From Phallusia fumigata (Eukaryota > Chordata > Ascidiacea > Phlebobranchia > Ascidiidae): a stretch of 21,141 nt of DNA. Under the pieces are notes generated by a model. That model was given only the letters and a program-made list of their open reading frames with translations. It was not told the DNA's origin and did not search any database. Of this stretch, positions 10,628-20,503 are shown one piece after another (position 1 is the stretch's first letter; each line of letters starts with the position of its first letter). The stretch covers positions 1 through 21,141 of the forward strand of contig QXVZ01026857.1 of NCBI GenBank assembly GCA_008931825.1. The letters are read 5' to 3'. A program made the translations under genes and the position numbers.

Positions 10628-11161
10628 AAGATGTCTTCTGTGTAAACATTATTGCATAAATTGTAAATATGAGTAAAAAAGTTTTGCTCATGCGACATGC
10701 ATTGTGAACCTTTCTTCTACTGCGGTGGTAACACAACTTCATAACATCTTTTTTTGTTTTTTATGGTTGCCACAGTATCTTACATTGATGTTGTTGTGTG
10801 GTTTGATGTTGCGATGATTATACCACATGCTCCATGGTAGTGTTAACTGTTTTGCACCGCTTGCCGAAGCACGGGGTTACTTAATTTGTTTACTGTTAAA
10901 AGTAGTTTGTCAGTCAAGTCAGTTCACACAAGTTTCAGTATTTGAACCGGATACTGCGCAAGGTCGTCATCTCATCACGTAAGAAACGATTTTAAGTCTG
11001 GTTGCATAAGTGATGTTGATTTGTGTTTGTTGGTACAGACTACTTTAACAGGTTACACCATTGGGTTTGCGGTAGTTAAGATACAACAGGCCGTAAGTGG
11101 TGAATGATTCGTAAATGTCGTAACTTATGTACACAAACAGAAAACACTCAATGTTTCCTCT
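10628..11161. other. Intergenic stretch between convergent gene ends (right arm)
   Basis: This aligns to the reverse complement of about 7000-7575. It holds the 3' flank of gene 1 (minus) and of the ApeC pseudogene (plus). No other coding frame is supported. Confidence 0.5.
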
Positions 11162-14100
11162 TCATTTGTGGTAAGTGTGTTCTTTAAGGTCACACACATT
11201 GTCACATAAATGCCCAATCATTTCCTTGGCAATCTTGTCACCAATTCCATCGACCTGTCCGTTTGAGATGAAAATGTGTTCTTTCTCTCCAGCTATATCA
11301 AGAAGCTCTTGCATGTTCGGTTCGTGAACGAGACTCATAAACATAACATATATCTAAAGAAAATGGCAATGGTCTGAAAATTTGCTGCCACAAACAAATG
11401 TCCTGTACGTATAGGTATAGGATTATAGTCATGTTGTAATGAAATAAATACAAGTTTTCCAACAAGCCACAATCACTCAACAAAAGCGCAAATGGATTTG
11501 CAACAAAGGTTTTGTGGCTTGTGGACCCACTTGTTCGCTGGATCAAGCATTTACCTAATATGGGGGCCATATTACCTAGAATTGATCAAATACAACTTAA
11601 CTATTTAATAAAGGAGTATCACGAAACAGCAATTAAACAAATCAACAACTCACCAAAGCACCGTCGTCTCTTAACTCCTGCGCAATCTCTTTGACGTCAT
11701 CATCGGAGTTCTCGTCAATGACGAGAAGGATAACGTCCATATGCATGACGTCACGATGATCTGTGACTAACACGTGATCTTTGACGTAACGTAACGCGTT
11801 GCCGGTGTTTACCACCTCATCACCTGGATACAAATTTAGATTTTATTATGTATAACGTCTCTTATTTTTTATGTCATGTCATGGTGATCAATACAACCAA
11901 AGGTAAAATGTGTGATACTGAAACTTTGGTAATTGATGCTTAAACAACATTTATCGTTTCCACACTCAATTTAGTTTTGATTGTTGTTAAACACACTAAC
12001 ATGAACTCAGAAGAGGCAATTCAAGCATTTTAGCTTCAATTTAATGTGAAGTACCACATTTTATCAATTTGATCTTTGGTACGTCACTCGAAAAGACTTT
12101 CGCAGCAACGCGCATTAAAACAAATGAACAGCTGGTCAAGTATTTGTACGGGTTTCAAACCCAGGACGTTTTTTAATGCAGATCTCGATTATTTTTATGC
12201 GATTGCTGGTACTGGATCATGTAGATTATTCAGTAAAGTGCAGGCTTACTTGAAAGCGTTGCAGAAATATAATTTAGCTTCTGACGACTCTTAGTTAACT
12301 AGTTACCGATGAAACAGTACGGCTTTCTGGTAAGAGCGACACAGGCAATTTTAATAGTTGTTAGATTAATTCTCGACTTAAATTGTAGTGCTTTCTACAA
12401 CCAAACAAAAACGAAATGAATAATATTACGTGGTGGAAGCCTCCTAACCGGACTAGGTCCACCGGTTCCCCATACCCATAGATCGCCAAAGTTTAGGAAG
12501 GTCTCAGGGTGAACAATGCTGCTGTATAGAACTCTAGATGCCCTGTAGGATTGGCGGTCGACGCCCCACCACATACTGCACAGAAAAATATATTTTTACT
12601 TAATGACGAATGAAATCGCTTTCTAACGTAAGTTTTACCACTCCCGTTAATTGGCAAGAATTAGATGCTTGCAAACATTATTAACCCCATATGTTGGTGT
12701 ACTCATACCAAACCCAGATTGCCGAGTAATTGTGAATCGCCAAGGACATTTCCACACCTAGTGCAAAGTTTCCCAGCAATACCTTCTAAAAATCCACCAA
12801 AACGAGGTTAATATCATCTTGCGTGCCTCTGGGTGATGTCGGTTCAACATAAACACCATGTCAAGTGGGGCGTAGGGTGGACAAGGCCCTATTCAGCAAA
12901 CAACACACCAATTAGTAAAAATGGAACTTGTTTTAGATTAGACTACAATCAAGCTACTTACTTGCACAACAAGGCTCCTTCTTCGACCACTGGCCGTTTC
13001 CCATACATTGCAAAGTCGTGGAGTCGCTTGGGTTGAGATAGTATCCAGACTTGGTGCAACTGTAGTGACATTGCGATCCGATCCTGTTACCATTGGTACA
13101 GTATACTCGTCCGTGTTCCAATTGGTGCGGTTCGGCTTTACATGTTGTAGCGGAAATTTTTGCTGCAATTTAAAATGACAACACGAATGTCAAGGAAAAA
13201 TGGACTTACAATCTTGGCATAGTGAATACATTGAGTTTCGCAACCACTAAAGTGCAGTATTACAGGGTTTGTAAACAGTAATTTAAAGCATTCGGCATTC
13301 ATACTTAACCACTGTTGTTCCAAAACCTTGCCCAAAAATCTTTAAAACGGATGTTTTTACAACAAGAGAATCTTTTTACAAGATGTGTTACAAAGGCGGC
13401 CGGTTTGCTTCAGCCCAAAGCCAATCAACAACTATGTACGGATGGAAAATTTGAGTGGATTGAAACATTGTTTATCCGACATTTAATTTTCAAAACATAA
13501 CACATAATTTTCTTCAAACAAAGTCGTTTTCATACTGACCACGAAAATAAGTTTAAACCTTGGTGTAATACAGCCTTGTAACATATTAATTTAGTAACCT
13601 GAACAAGATCTAACGTTGCAAGAATCTTCTTCACAGCAGCAGTAACAAACGGATGAGAGGAAGTCATTGTTACACCTATGACGTGTTCCGTACTTATCCC
13701 AATTCTAAATGATAAAACTTGGTAAAGTGATAAATCACTTGAACGTAATGGCAAAATTGACGTTAAATCTTGACGTTGACAAGCCACTGCACGGTCCAAG
13801 CCAGGAGTCGGCAACCTTCACAGGCCTCGGGGCAAAACCATGAAAAGCAAGGTATCAGCGGGCCGTACTAATTTTCCACTTACAATTCCACGTTTTTACA
13901 GTTTATAATGCTGTTAGAACTTGCAAAATAAGGGTGTTTCAATCAATTTATTCTCGTTCGGAACAAAAATATTTATTCACGCATTCACACCGATGAAGTT
14001 TGACACGGTAAACCACATTTGTTCCTACCCATAAAGAATAAGCCTCTCGATTTATTAAGGGGCTTATGTGGACCGGATGATTTTGCTTGGAAAGTGAAGG

Positions 14101-14690
14101 ATTTGGCCCGTGAACCATAGGTTGCCGACCCCTGGTTTTAAGCAAAGCGAAGATAAGCGAAAATACAAACAAAAACTAAAATACCGAACTTGCAAAAACC
14201 TACTTGTTTTAGGTCGTTGAAGCAGGACCGCTTCTGTTTGCATTGCTTGATAACAAGCGAGACAGAAAAATATCTTCGGACAGTTGTTGCGCAAATGTCC
14301 TGTGTACAAAAGTAACATGTTAGCTTCATTACTTAACAGGAATCACCTGCATCGCAGCAATGAAATTCACCCACAAATTGACCTATAAGAACATGCGGAT
14401 ATCATTATTATGTCCACCAGCAACGCTTAACGTACACTTTAACACCTATAACCAAATGTGGAAACAAAACTCACCTGGTCGTTAACACACGTTACCAGTT
14501 TTCCATTTTTTTGGCAATCCTTCTCGCTGTTACCTGAACACTGCAAACAGCTTAAACCTGCATACAAACATTGCTGGGTTACACTGACACACATTTTCCA
14601 TACTTGTTACAAGCAGTTACCTTGGACACATGATGTGGCAAAGCAAAGAAAAGCGACAGAAAGGAAAGCGTGAAGCCTCCAAATCATCAT
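11162..14690 (-). CDS. Gene 1: secreted Ly6/uPAR-Sushi-vWA protein, 389 aa, complete
   Basis: Nine coding exons on the minus strand: 14690-14621, 14557-14475, 14299-14204, 13704-13599, 13162-12962, 12888-12783, 12575-12430, 11823-11654, 11353-11162. All have AG/GT borders, every junction keeps phase, and the total is 1170 bases. Residues 1-23 form a signal peptide (MMIWRLHAFLSVAFLCF). Residues 24-118 are a Ly6/uPAR domain (LSCLQC at the start, CCCEEDSCN at the end). Residues ~125-185 are a Sushi/CCP module (C...GSQCHYSC...NGQWS...CC). Residues ~190-389 are a divergent vWA domain (LDMVFML, TGNALRYV, ILLVIDENSDD, ELLDIAGEKEHIF, final CDNVC). The metal-ion motif DxSxS is NRHHP, so classical metal-dependent ligand binding is unlikely. 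An in-frame ATG at 14819 exists, but the tandem ATG at 14690 puts the hydrophobic core at the N-terminus. Sushi plus vWA is also the non-catalytic half of complement factor B; no protease exon is present. Function is unknown, probably extracellular recognition. Confidence 0.9.
11824..12429. other. Intron 7 of gene 1
   Basis: The longest intron of gene 1. A plus-strand frame of 72 codons (12076-12294) lies in it but has no recognisable domain and no counterpart in the gene 2 intron, so it is not called as a gene. Confidence 0.7.
13802..14134. mobile_element. hAT-type MITE in intron 3 of gene 1
   Basis: Terminal inverted repeats CAGGAGTCGGCAACC (13802-13816) and GGTTGCCGACCCCTG (14120-14134) bound about 333 bases. 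CAGGGGTCGGCAACC is the classic hAT-superfamily terminus. No transposase is encoded, so it is non-autonomous. A clean 8-base target duplication is not visible, only partly matching flanks (GTCCAAGC and TTTTAAGC), which suggests an old insertion. It lies between gene 1 exons 3 and 4 and does not disturb their splice sites. Confidence 0.75.
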
Positions 14691-14906
14691 TGCTTGCACC
14701 TGATTAAGATTGTTGAATGCCTTTAGAGAGCTTGATTGCAAAACGCCGCACGAGTAGCCTAATCGATCGATGTGCCTTCCGTGAAACGTGCGTGTGCTGC
14801 CTGAGGCGTGGTCATTCAAACAAACATTTTGTGCAAGGTATGTAGCTGGAATTATGTTTCTGCAAATCTCAAGGCGTTATTCGGAAGTGTTTAAAAAAAT
14901 TGGAGC
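14571..14906. repeat. Upstream block copy A (part 1): signal-peptide exon and 5' flank
   Basis: Closely matches 15482-15816, with single-base differences only. It ends at the N at 14907, and its last ~43 bases (CAAATCTCAAGGCG... to TTGGAGC) repeat immediately after the N. This is the signature of two contig ends that overlap but were not merged. Confidence 0.8.
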
Positions 14907-15098
14907 NCAAATCTCAAGGCGTTATTCGAAAGTGTGTAAAAAAATTGGAGCTTAACCCGTTTTGTTAAATGGTTTTGTCATCATTGCCTCTGGCCGGTTT
15001 GGGTGTGTCCTCAATCCATCAGGTTAATATGTTTAAACTCGGCTCTTTGTTGTTACTAATGCATTTTCCTGTCCGCCTTATTTTCCCATTTAAGGAGA

Positions 15099-15106
15099 TA
15101 TATAAG
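15099..15106 (+). promoter_or_regulatory. TATA-box candidate, copy A
   Basis: TATATAAG lies about 150 bases upstream of the small plus-strand frame. It is conserved in all three copies (also 15966-15973 and 20363-20370). Role inferred from position and sequence only. Confidence 0.4.
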
Positions 15107-15257
15107 TAGCAATTAAAAACAATAGTTATTTAAATCACACTTGTGGACACAACTAAGGTAAAAACCTAGCTGTTTGTGTACTTTGCTAATATTTGTGCTT
15201 TTTCGATCTTCAGTTTTACAACGATTAGTTTCAATATAACTAAAGTATTTTAATGAA

Positions 15258-15431
15258 ATGGAATTGTTGGTTCACATTTTAATTACTGACCAGACAGTTA
15301 CAATTGGTGTCTTGTATTAGATTGGGGCATTTGTCGGACTACCGCTAATTTGTTTCGCTTTGATAAGATCATACCGAAAGTTTTGGAATAACGTTTACGC
15401 CGATCTGTCATTCTTTCCGGCAAGAATATAA
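15258..15431 (+). pseudogene. Small membrane-protein frame with premature TAG, copy A
   Basis: Begins MELLVHILITDQTV and reads in the same frame as the intact copy at 20504-20701, but CAG has become TAG at 15318-15320. The frame then continues 36 sense codons to TAA at 15431. A 9-base in-frame deletion removes three hydrophobic codons of the membrane segment. Confidence 0.6.
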
Positions 15432-15532
15432 CATGCAATGAAAACCTAGTAACTGGGTACCTAGAAACTAGCAAAATTCANATTGCTGGGTTACACTGAC
15501 ACACATTTTCCATACTTGTTACAAGCAGTTAC

Positions 15533-15602
15533 CTTGGACACATGATGTGGCAAAGCAAAGAAAAGCGACCGAAAGAAAAGCGTGAAGCCTCCAAGTCATC
15601 AT
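15533..15602 (-). pseudogene. Extra copy of signal-peptide exon (likely haplotype duplicate of gene 1 exon 1)
   Basis: Codes MMTWRLHAFLSVAFLCF and keeps the GTAACT donor at its end, like 14690-14621. The contig stops at 15481 before exon 2 would appear, so no gene is attached. Near-identity with gene 1 exon 1 and the flanking N suggest an assembly duplicate, not a real third gene. Confidence 0.65.
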
Positions 15603-15965
15603 TGCTTGCACCTGATTAAGATTGTTGAATGCCTTTAGAGAGCTCGATTGCGAAACGCCGCACGAGCAGCCTAATCGATCGATGTGCCTTCCGTGAAACG
15701 TGCGTGTGCTGCCTGAGGCCTGGTCATTCAAACAAACATTTTGTGCAAGGTATGTAGCTGGAATTATGTTTCTGCAAATCTCAAGGCGTTATTCGAAAGT
15801 GTGTAAAAAAATTGGAGCTTAACCCGTTTTGTTAAATGGTTTTGTCATCATTGCCTCTGGCCGGTTTGGGTGTGTCCTCAATCCATCAGGTTAATATGTT
15901 TAAACTCGGCTCTTTGTTGTTACTAATGCATTTTCCTGTCCGCCTTATTTTCCCATTTAAGGAGA

Positions 15966-15973
15966 TATATAAG
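15966..15973 (+). promoter_or_regulatory. TATA-box candidate, copy B
   Basis: TATATAAG at the same relative position as in copies A and C, about 150 bases before the small plus-strand frame. Confidence 0.4.
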
Positions 15974-16124
15974 TAGCAATTAAAAACAATAGTTATTTAA
16001 ATCACACTTGTGGACACAACTAAGGTAAAAACCTAGCTGTTTGTGTACTTTGCTAATATTTGTGCTTTTTTGATCTTCAGTTTTACAACGATTAGTTTCA
16101 ATATAACTAAAGTATTTTAATGAA

Positions 16125-16298
16125 ATGGAATTGTTGGTTCACATTTTAATTACTGACCAGATAGTTACAATTGGTGTCTTGTATTAGATTGGGGCATTTG
16201 TCGGACTACCGTTAATTTGTTTCGCTTTGATAAGATCATACCGAAAGTTTTGGAATAACGTTTACGACGATCTGTCATTCTTTCCGGCAAGAATATAA
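16125..16298 (+). pseudogene. Small membrane-protein frame with premature TAG, copy B
   Basis: Same lesions as copy A: TAG at 16185-16187 in place of CAG and the same 9-base in-frame deletion. The downstream frame is still open to TAA at 16298. Sharing both lesions with copy A fits the two being alleles of one locus. Confidence 0.6.
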
Positions 16299-16627
16299 CG
16301 TGCAATGAAAACCTAGTAACTGGGTACCTAGAAACTAGCAAAATTCATTTTTGAGCATAGGAAGTATACTGCGTTATTTTGAGCACAACGTGTCTAAATC
16401 TAAGAATACCATTCAAAGCCAGAACAGGCATTGTGAAGCTTGTTCCGCAAAAATCACATTATTGTTTTGCGACATTAGTTGATTGCACAAATTAAATTAT
16501 TTAATTAATTACTTTTCAAAACTGAAGAATAAAGGCGTTATGGTGCTACACTGTTGTTGGTTAAATGTCAGTAAAGTTTTTGACAAAAGTAGGTCAACAC
16601 GCAATGAAATTATTAAGCGAAACAACC

Positions 16628-16709
16628 TTTATTTTGTAAGCTTACTTCACAAATGTCTCCTGCTAACTATCAAAGTATACACAGGTCGAATAAAACATTC
16701 AGTTTTATT
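16628..16709 (-). terminator. Polyadenylation signals for gene 2
   Basis: AATAAA on the minus strand at 16709-16704 and 16633-16628, about 40 and 116 bases past the stop codon. A plus-strand AATAAA at 16689-16694 could serve the convergent small membrane-protein transcript. Confidence 0.45.
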
Positions 16710-16748
16710 TTCAAATGCAACAACTAAATGTGAAAACACTGAACACTC

Positions 16749-19700
16749 TCAGTTGTCATGGGAATGGTCGCCTAGCCCGCACACGTTTTTGCACATGTGC
16801 CCAATCATTTCCTTTGCGATTCTGTCACCGATCCCTTCATCCTGTCCATCTGATAAGTAAATATGCTCTTTTTCACCGGTTATATCAAGAAGTTGCTGGA
16901 TGTTAGGTGGGTGGTTAAATTTCATGAACATCACGTAGATCTGCGAATGGTAAAGGTGTTGTTGTGGTAGGGGATAAGTGTATCCTACAGAAAAAGTTTG
17001 CTAAGACCCGTATCAAGTCACTGATAAACACTAAACGGTTTGATTTTCAAATTAGGATCGACGTTTGTTGATCGTTTACCGCAGAAAAATTACAAAACAT
17101 ACGTTACTGATTTAACGTTACTGATTTAAAGAAAATTTAGAATTGCTCTACTTTTGACGGATCCTTCGTAGTTTAATCATGAAGTCAAAATACTTTTTAG
17201 TTTATTTGTTAACGACTTCCCAAAGCTTAATCTACCAGAACCATACAGGTAGAAAGCATAGATGGAAATCTTACCAACACCCCGTCATCCCGCAACGCCT
17301 GCGCTGCTTCCTTAACTTCGTCATCAGAATTTTTGTCGAGAACCAAAAGGATGGCGTCCATGTGCATGACGTCACGATTGTCACCGACAAACACGTGGTC
17401 TTTGACGTAACGAAGTGCGTTGCCGATGTAGGTTATCCCATCATCTAAGTGCAAAGTTCTGTTGGACGCCTTTAATGATGTATTGACGTCTTTTTGGATT
17501 TTAACTGTTTAACAGTTATTTGAAATGAGGCCTTTTTCGTATAAGCGTGTCTTGTCACAAATTAAGGTTTAGTTTTTTGCAAGATGTCCAACTGGAATAC
17601 AATTTATGTGATGGTACTTAACAATCCAATATTACGATTGACAAACAACATATTCCATTTCAAATTATAGCACATAAAAACTAAGATTAAAACGTTTCAT
17701 TTGTCCACTTTGTTTTTGCAATACCACAGTCGGTTTTTACTTGGTTCGAGTTTTCTTCTTGCCGGAGTGCCTCTGATCCATGGATCAGTCAAGTTATTAA
17801 AGGTAGTTGGATGAACGATGCTGCTGAAAATGATTCTAGACGATCGATAATATTCCGGATCAACGCTCCACAGGCTACAGACAAAAATTATAAAAACAAA
17901 ATTATAGATGACAGCAACCATAACTTAAATATTTGTGTGTCTTTATTGTTACTTTCTAAAGCTCCACCAAAACGACGCTTTAATCATCTCACGTGCTTGT
18001 GGGTGAAACCTGTTGAGCATGAACACCAAGTCGAAAGGTGCATACGGGGGACAAGGTCCTGTAATATATACAATTACCATTGATTATTCTAAACGAATAA
18101 TTATTATACAGAACGTCCCAAAAGTCACTGTGCACTATCTTTATATATTTTGCCCAACGTAAGGTACAGAAAAACAAAAAACAACAGCATTTGACACATT
18201 ATAGGTAGTTTTTGTATGAGTTTCGACCATTTCTTTGTTAAATGCACCCCACTTGAACAGCTTTATAAAATTGCTGCCTGGCAAGAGGTTTCTTATTTCC
18301 CAATTGCAGCTGTCACACTGCTGCGGCGTGTAACACAATTTACTCTATCCATATCAAATGTTTTTAAACACTACACCAAGTTTCTCTAATCACACCATTT
18401 TTAGTGGGTTTTGCGACACATTGTATATATCAACACAAGAAGAAAGACTAAACTACATAAAAAGGATAATTCCGGGTCAACATTTTCTGCTGTCTTGACT
18501 TCCATTTAAGTTTTGCATTTACAAACCGACTGTTTAAAACCACGCTTACTGGCGCAACACGGCTGTCGTCTCGACCATTGGCCGTTTCCCATACATTGTA
18601 AGGTCGTGGCGTCGCTTGGGTTAAGATAGTATCCAGACTTGGTGCAACTGTAGTGACATTGTGAGCCGACCTTGTTACCATTGGTGCAGTATACTCGTCC
18701 GTTTTCAACGTTGGCGGGTGGAGCACTGCACCTACCGGCCGTTATGGTTGCTGCAAATCAAAACAGCAGAGGTTTTTAGGGAAAGACAACCGTACAGTTA
18801 AAAACCGATCTTTATCATTTGTCTGCAATGGAAACTTGAGGTAGAAAGATAACAGCATTGAGATATCGCTCGTTTGTTGAACAGTCGCCACCTGGGGATT
18901 TGAAACCGGTAAGGCCAAGAGGCTAAAAATAACGCATGCTTCCACAAACATCCAGAAAATGATGCTGCCCAAGTTGCGTTAATTTTGACCTTTCCAGCGG
19001 TTTTTACTTACTTGCCAATGTGTTATACTCGTTTCCTTGGTGCGGTCCTTATCTTGTAAATTGTGACTGTGGATATTGAAGACGGAGGTATTGACATACG
19101 ATTCAGCCAGAACTTTATGTAGACAGCAGTTTGTCGAGTTAAACAATTTAATCCCAATATTTTTATAGTTACACTTTAATTTTTCGGAACCAGGGTGTGA
19201 TATGTCTTATATGTCGCCTTGGACAAAACGAAAAGTGGTCTGTGCCAATTACGACTGAAATTTGACAGGCTTACATGAACAAGATCCGGCGTTGCAAGAA
19301 TCATCGCCACAGCAGCAGAAACAAACAGATGAGAAGTAGCTGTTGGTACACTTATGTCGTGATCCGTATTTATTCCAATTCTAAAGACAAGAAGGCATTA
19401 GATACAATCAATTTTCAAATTTCACTATACTGTACTTCGTAAATTCGTCATCTTGTCAACCATAAGTAATTGTTATTCTTGTCACTAAAAAGCTTAAAAC
19501 GCCACTAACAAAACGACTCGGGTTAAACCAGCTCACTTGGGCTGTAACACAACGCTAGAGGGTGAATGACTACGGTTGGGTGCAGGGTTCAGAAAGCATT
19601 GCAGAGGTATATAGGGCAGGCCCCGAACACTGGAAAAACAGACTAAAATTTGGTCGGGGGAGGAATTTTTTTGTTTTCGGCTTTCTTTTGCGCGTCTTTT

Positions 19701-20093
19701 CACGTTGAAGGTTCATAAAGCAACTGATTCACCAGGAAAGTTATGTCAATCCATCCTTAGGAACAATAAAACAGTTGCGGACGTTCTTTGAATTCATCCA
19801 CAACAGGGAAACGTGGATTTTGATATGGTTTCTACCAAAGTAATAAAGTGCAGTGTTACAGGGTTTGTAAAAAGTAATTTNTCGCTAACACACGTTACCA
19901 GTTTTCCATTTTTTTGACAATCCTTCTCGCTGTTACCTGAACACTGCCAACAACTTAAACCTGCATACAAACATTGCTGGGTTACACTGACACACATTTT
20001 CCATACTTGTTACAAGCAGTTACCTTGGACACATGATGTGGCAAAGCAAAGAAAAGCGACCGAAAGAAAAGCGTGAAGCCTCCAAGTCATCAT
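16749..20093 (-). CDS. Gene 2: secreted Ly6/uPAR-Sushi-vWA paralogue, one exon missing at a contig join
   Basis: Exons on the minus strand: 20093-20024 (signal peptide, MMTWRLHAFLSVAFLCF), 19960-19882 (Ly6 start, LSCWQCSGNSEKDC, cut by the N four bases before its expected end), 19380-19275 (Ly6 end, CFCCCGDDSCN), 18750-18550 (Sushi), 18058-17953, 17874-17741, 17444-17275 and 16940-16749 (vWA, stop TGA). Exon sizes equal those of gene 1, except that exon 7 is 12 bases shorter (four codons). Phases agree throughout. The middle Ly6 exon (gene 1 14299-14204) is not found and probably lies in the gap at 19881. The vWA metal motif is again lost (NRFHP), and the loop threonine kept in gene 1 (NTGNAL) is also changed (YIGNAL). 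Product is inferred to be secreted; partner unknown. Confidence 0.85.
17101..17128 (+). repeat. Two tandem 14-base copies
   Basis: ACGTTACTGATTTA occurs twice in tandem within intron 8 of gene 2. A small local duplication with no evident role. Confidence 0.8.
18059..18549. other. Intron 5 of gene 2
   Basis: AT-rich intron between the Sushi exon and the first vWA exon. No other feature supported. Confidence 0.6.
18751..19274. other. Intron 4 of gene 2
   Basis: Between the last Ly6 exon and the Sushi exon. A minus-strand frame (18972-18742) begins with a hydrophobic run but lies wholly inside the intron and has no counterpart in gene 1. Confidence 0.6.
19383..19880. other. Contig end where the missing Ly6 exon of gene 2 should be
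   Basis: Searched on the minus strand for the DICATTVRRY-type exon and did not find it. The last ~40 bases (AAAGTGCAGTGTTACAGGGTTTG...) resemble gene 1 intron 4 at about 13250-13285, a different intron. This implies a dispersed repeat, rearrangement or misjoin. Confidence 0.5.
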
Positions 20094-20362
20094 TGCTTGC
20101 ACCTGATTAAGATTGTTGAATGCCTTTAGAGAGCTTGATTGCAAAACGCCGCACGAGCAGAATTGATTCTGCAAATCTCAAGCCGTTATTCGGAAGTGTG
20201 TAAAAAAATTGGAGCTTAACCCGTTTTGTTAAATGTTTTTGTCATCATAGCTTCTGGCCGGTTGAGGTGTGTCCTCAATCCATCAGGCTAATATGTTTAA
20301 ACTCGGCTCTCTGTTGTTACTAATGCATTTTCCTGTCCGCCTTATTTTTCCATTTAAGGAGA

Positions 20363-20370
20363 TATATAAG
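20363..20370 (+). promoter_or_regulatory. TATA-box candidate, copy C
   Basis: TATATAAG lies about 140 bases upstream of the intact small frame. It is retained although the flank toward the minus-strand gene has lost about 100 bases. Confidence 0.45.
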
Positions 20371-20503
20371 TGACAATTAAAAACAATAGTTATTTAAATC
20401 ACACTTGTGGACACAACTAAGTTAAAAACTTGTTTGTGTACTTTGCTAATATTTGTGCTTTTTCGATCTTCAGTTTTTACAACGATTAGTTTTAATGTAA
20501 CTA

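Larger units (their letters stand above)
9765..11823. repeat. Right arm of large inverted gene duplication
   Basis: This is the reverse-complement counterpart of about 6717-9020. It contains the degraded ApeC gene on the plus strand and the last two exons of gene 1 on the minus strand, tail to tail. It is shorter than the left arm because most of the first ApeC exon and the intron before it are deleted. Confidence 0.85.
14908..15480. repeat. Upstream block copy A (part 2): 5' flank and small membrane-protein frame
   Basis: Matches 15774-16346 with about five substitutions. It is bounded by N on both sides, so it is an isolated contig. It is likely the other haplotype of copy B. Confidence 0.75.
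15482..16346. repeat. Upstream block copy B
   Basis: Starts right after the N at 15481 with ATTGCTGGG and reproduces copy A. It continues without a break into the 3' flank of gene 2 (16350-16749), so this copy anchors the true order: signal-peptide exon, shared flank, small plus-strand frame, end of the next gene. Confidence 0.75.

Noticed and set aside
12076..12294. 72-codon plus-strand frame inside intron 7 of gene 1
   Set aside because: No domain and no counterpart in the paralogous intron of gene 2.
12938..13168. Minus-strand frame starting MQQKFPLQ and its equivalent at 18448-18726
   Set aside because: They read the Sushi exons in the wrong frame; the correct frame gives the cysteine pattern and joins in phase with neighbouring exons.
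13948..14172. Minus-strand frame in intron 3 of gene 1 as an extra exon
   Set aside because: It lies almost wholly inside the hAT-type MITE, and gene 1 phases close without it.
14691..14819. Upstream in-frame ATG at 14819 as the start of gene 1
   Set aside because: It would place 43 polar residues before the hydrophobic core. The tandem ATG at 14690 gives a standard signal peptide, and copy C lacks much of the upstream region.
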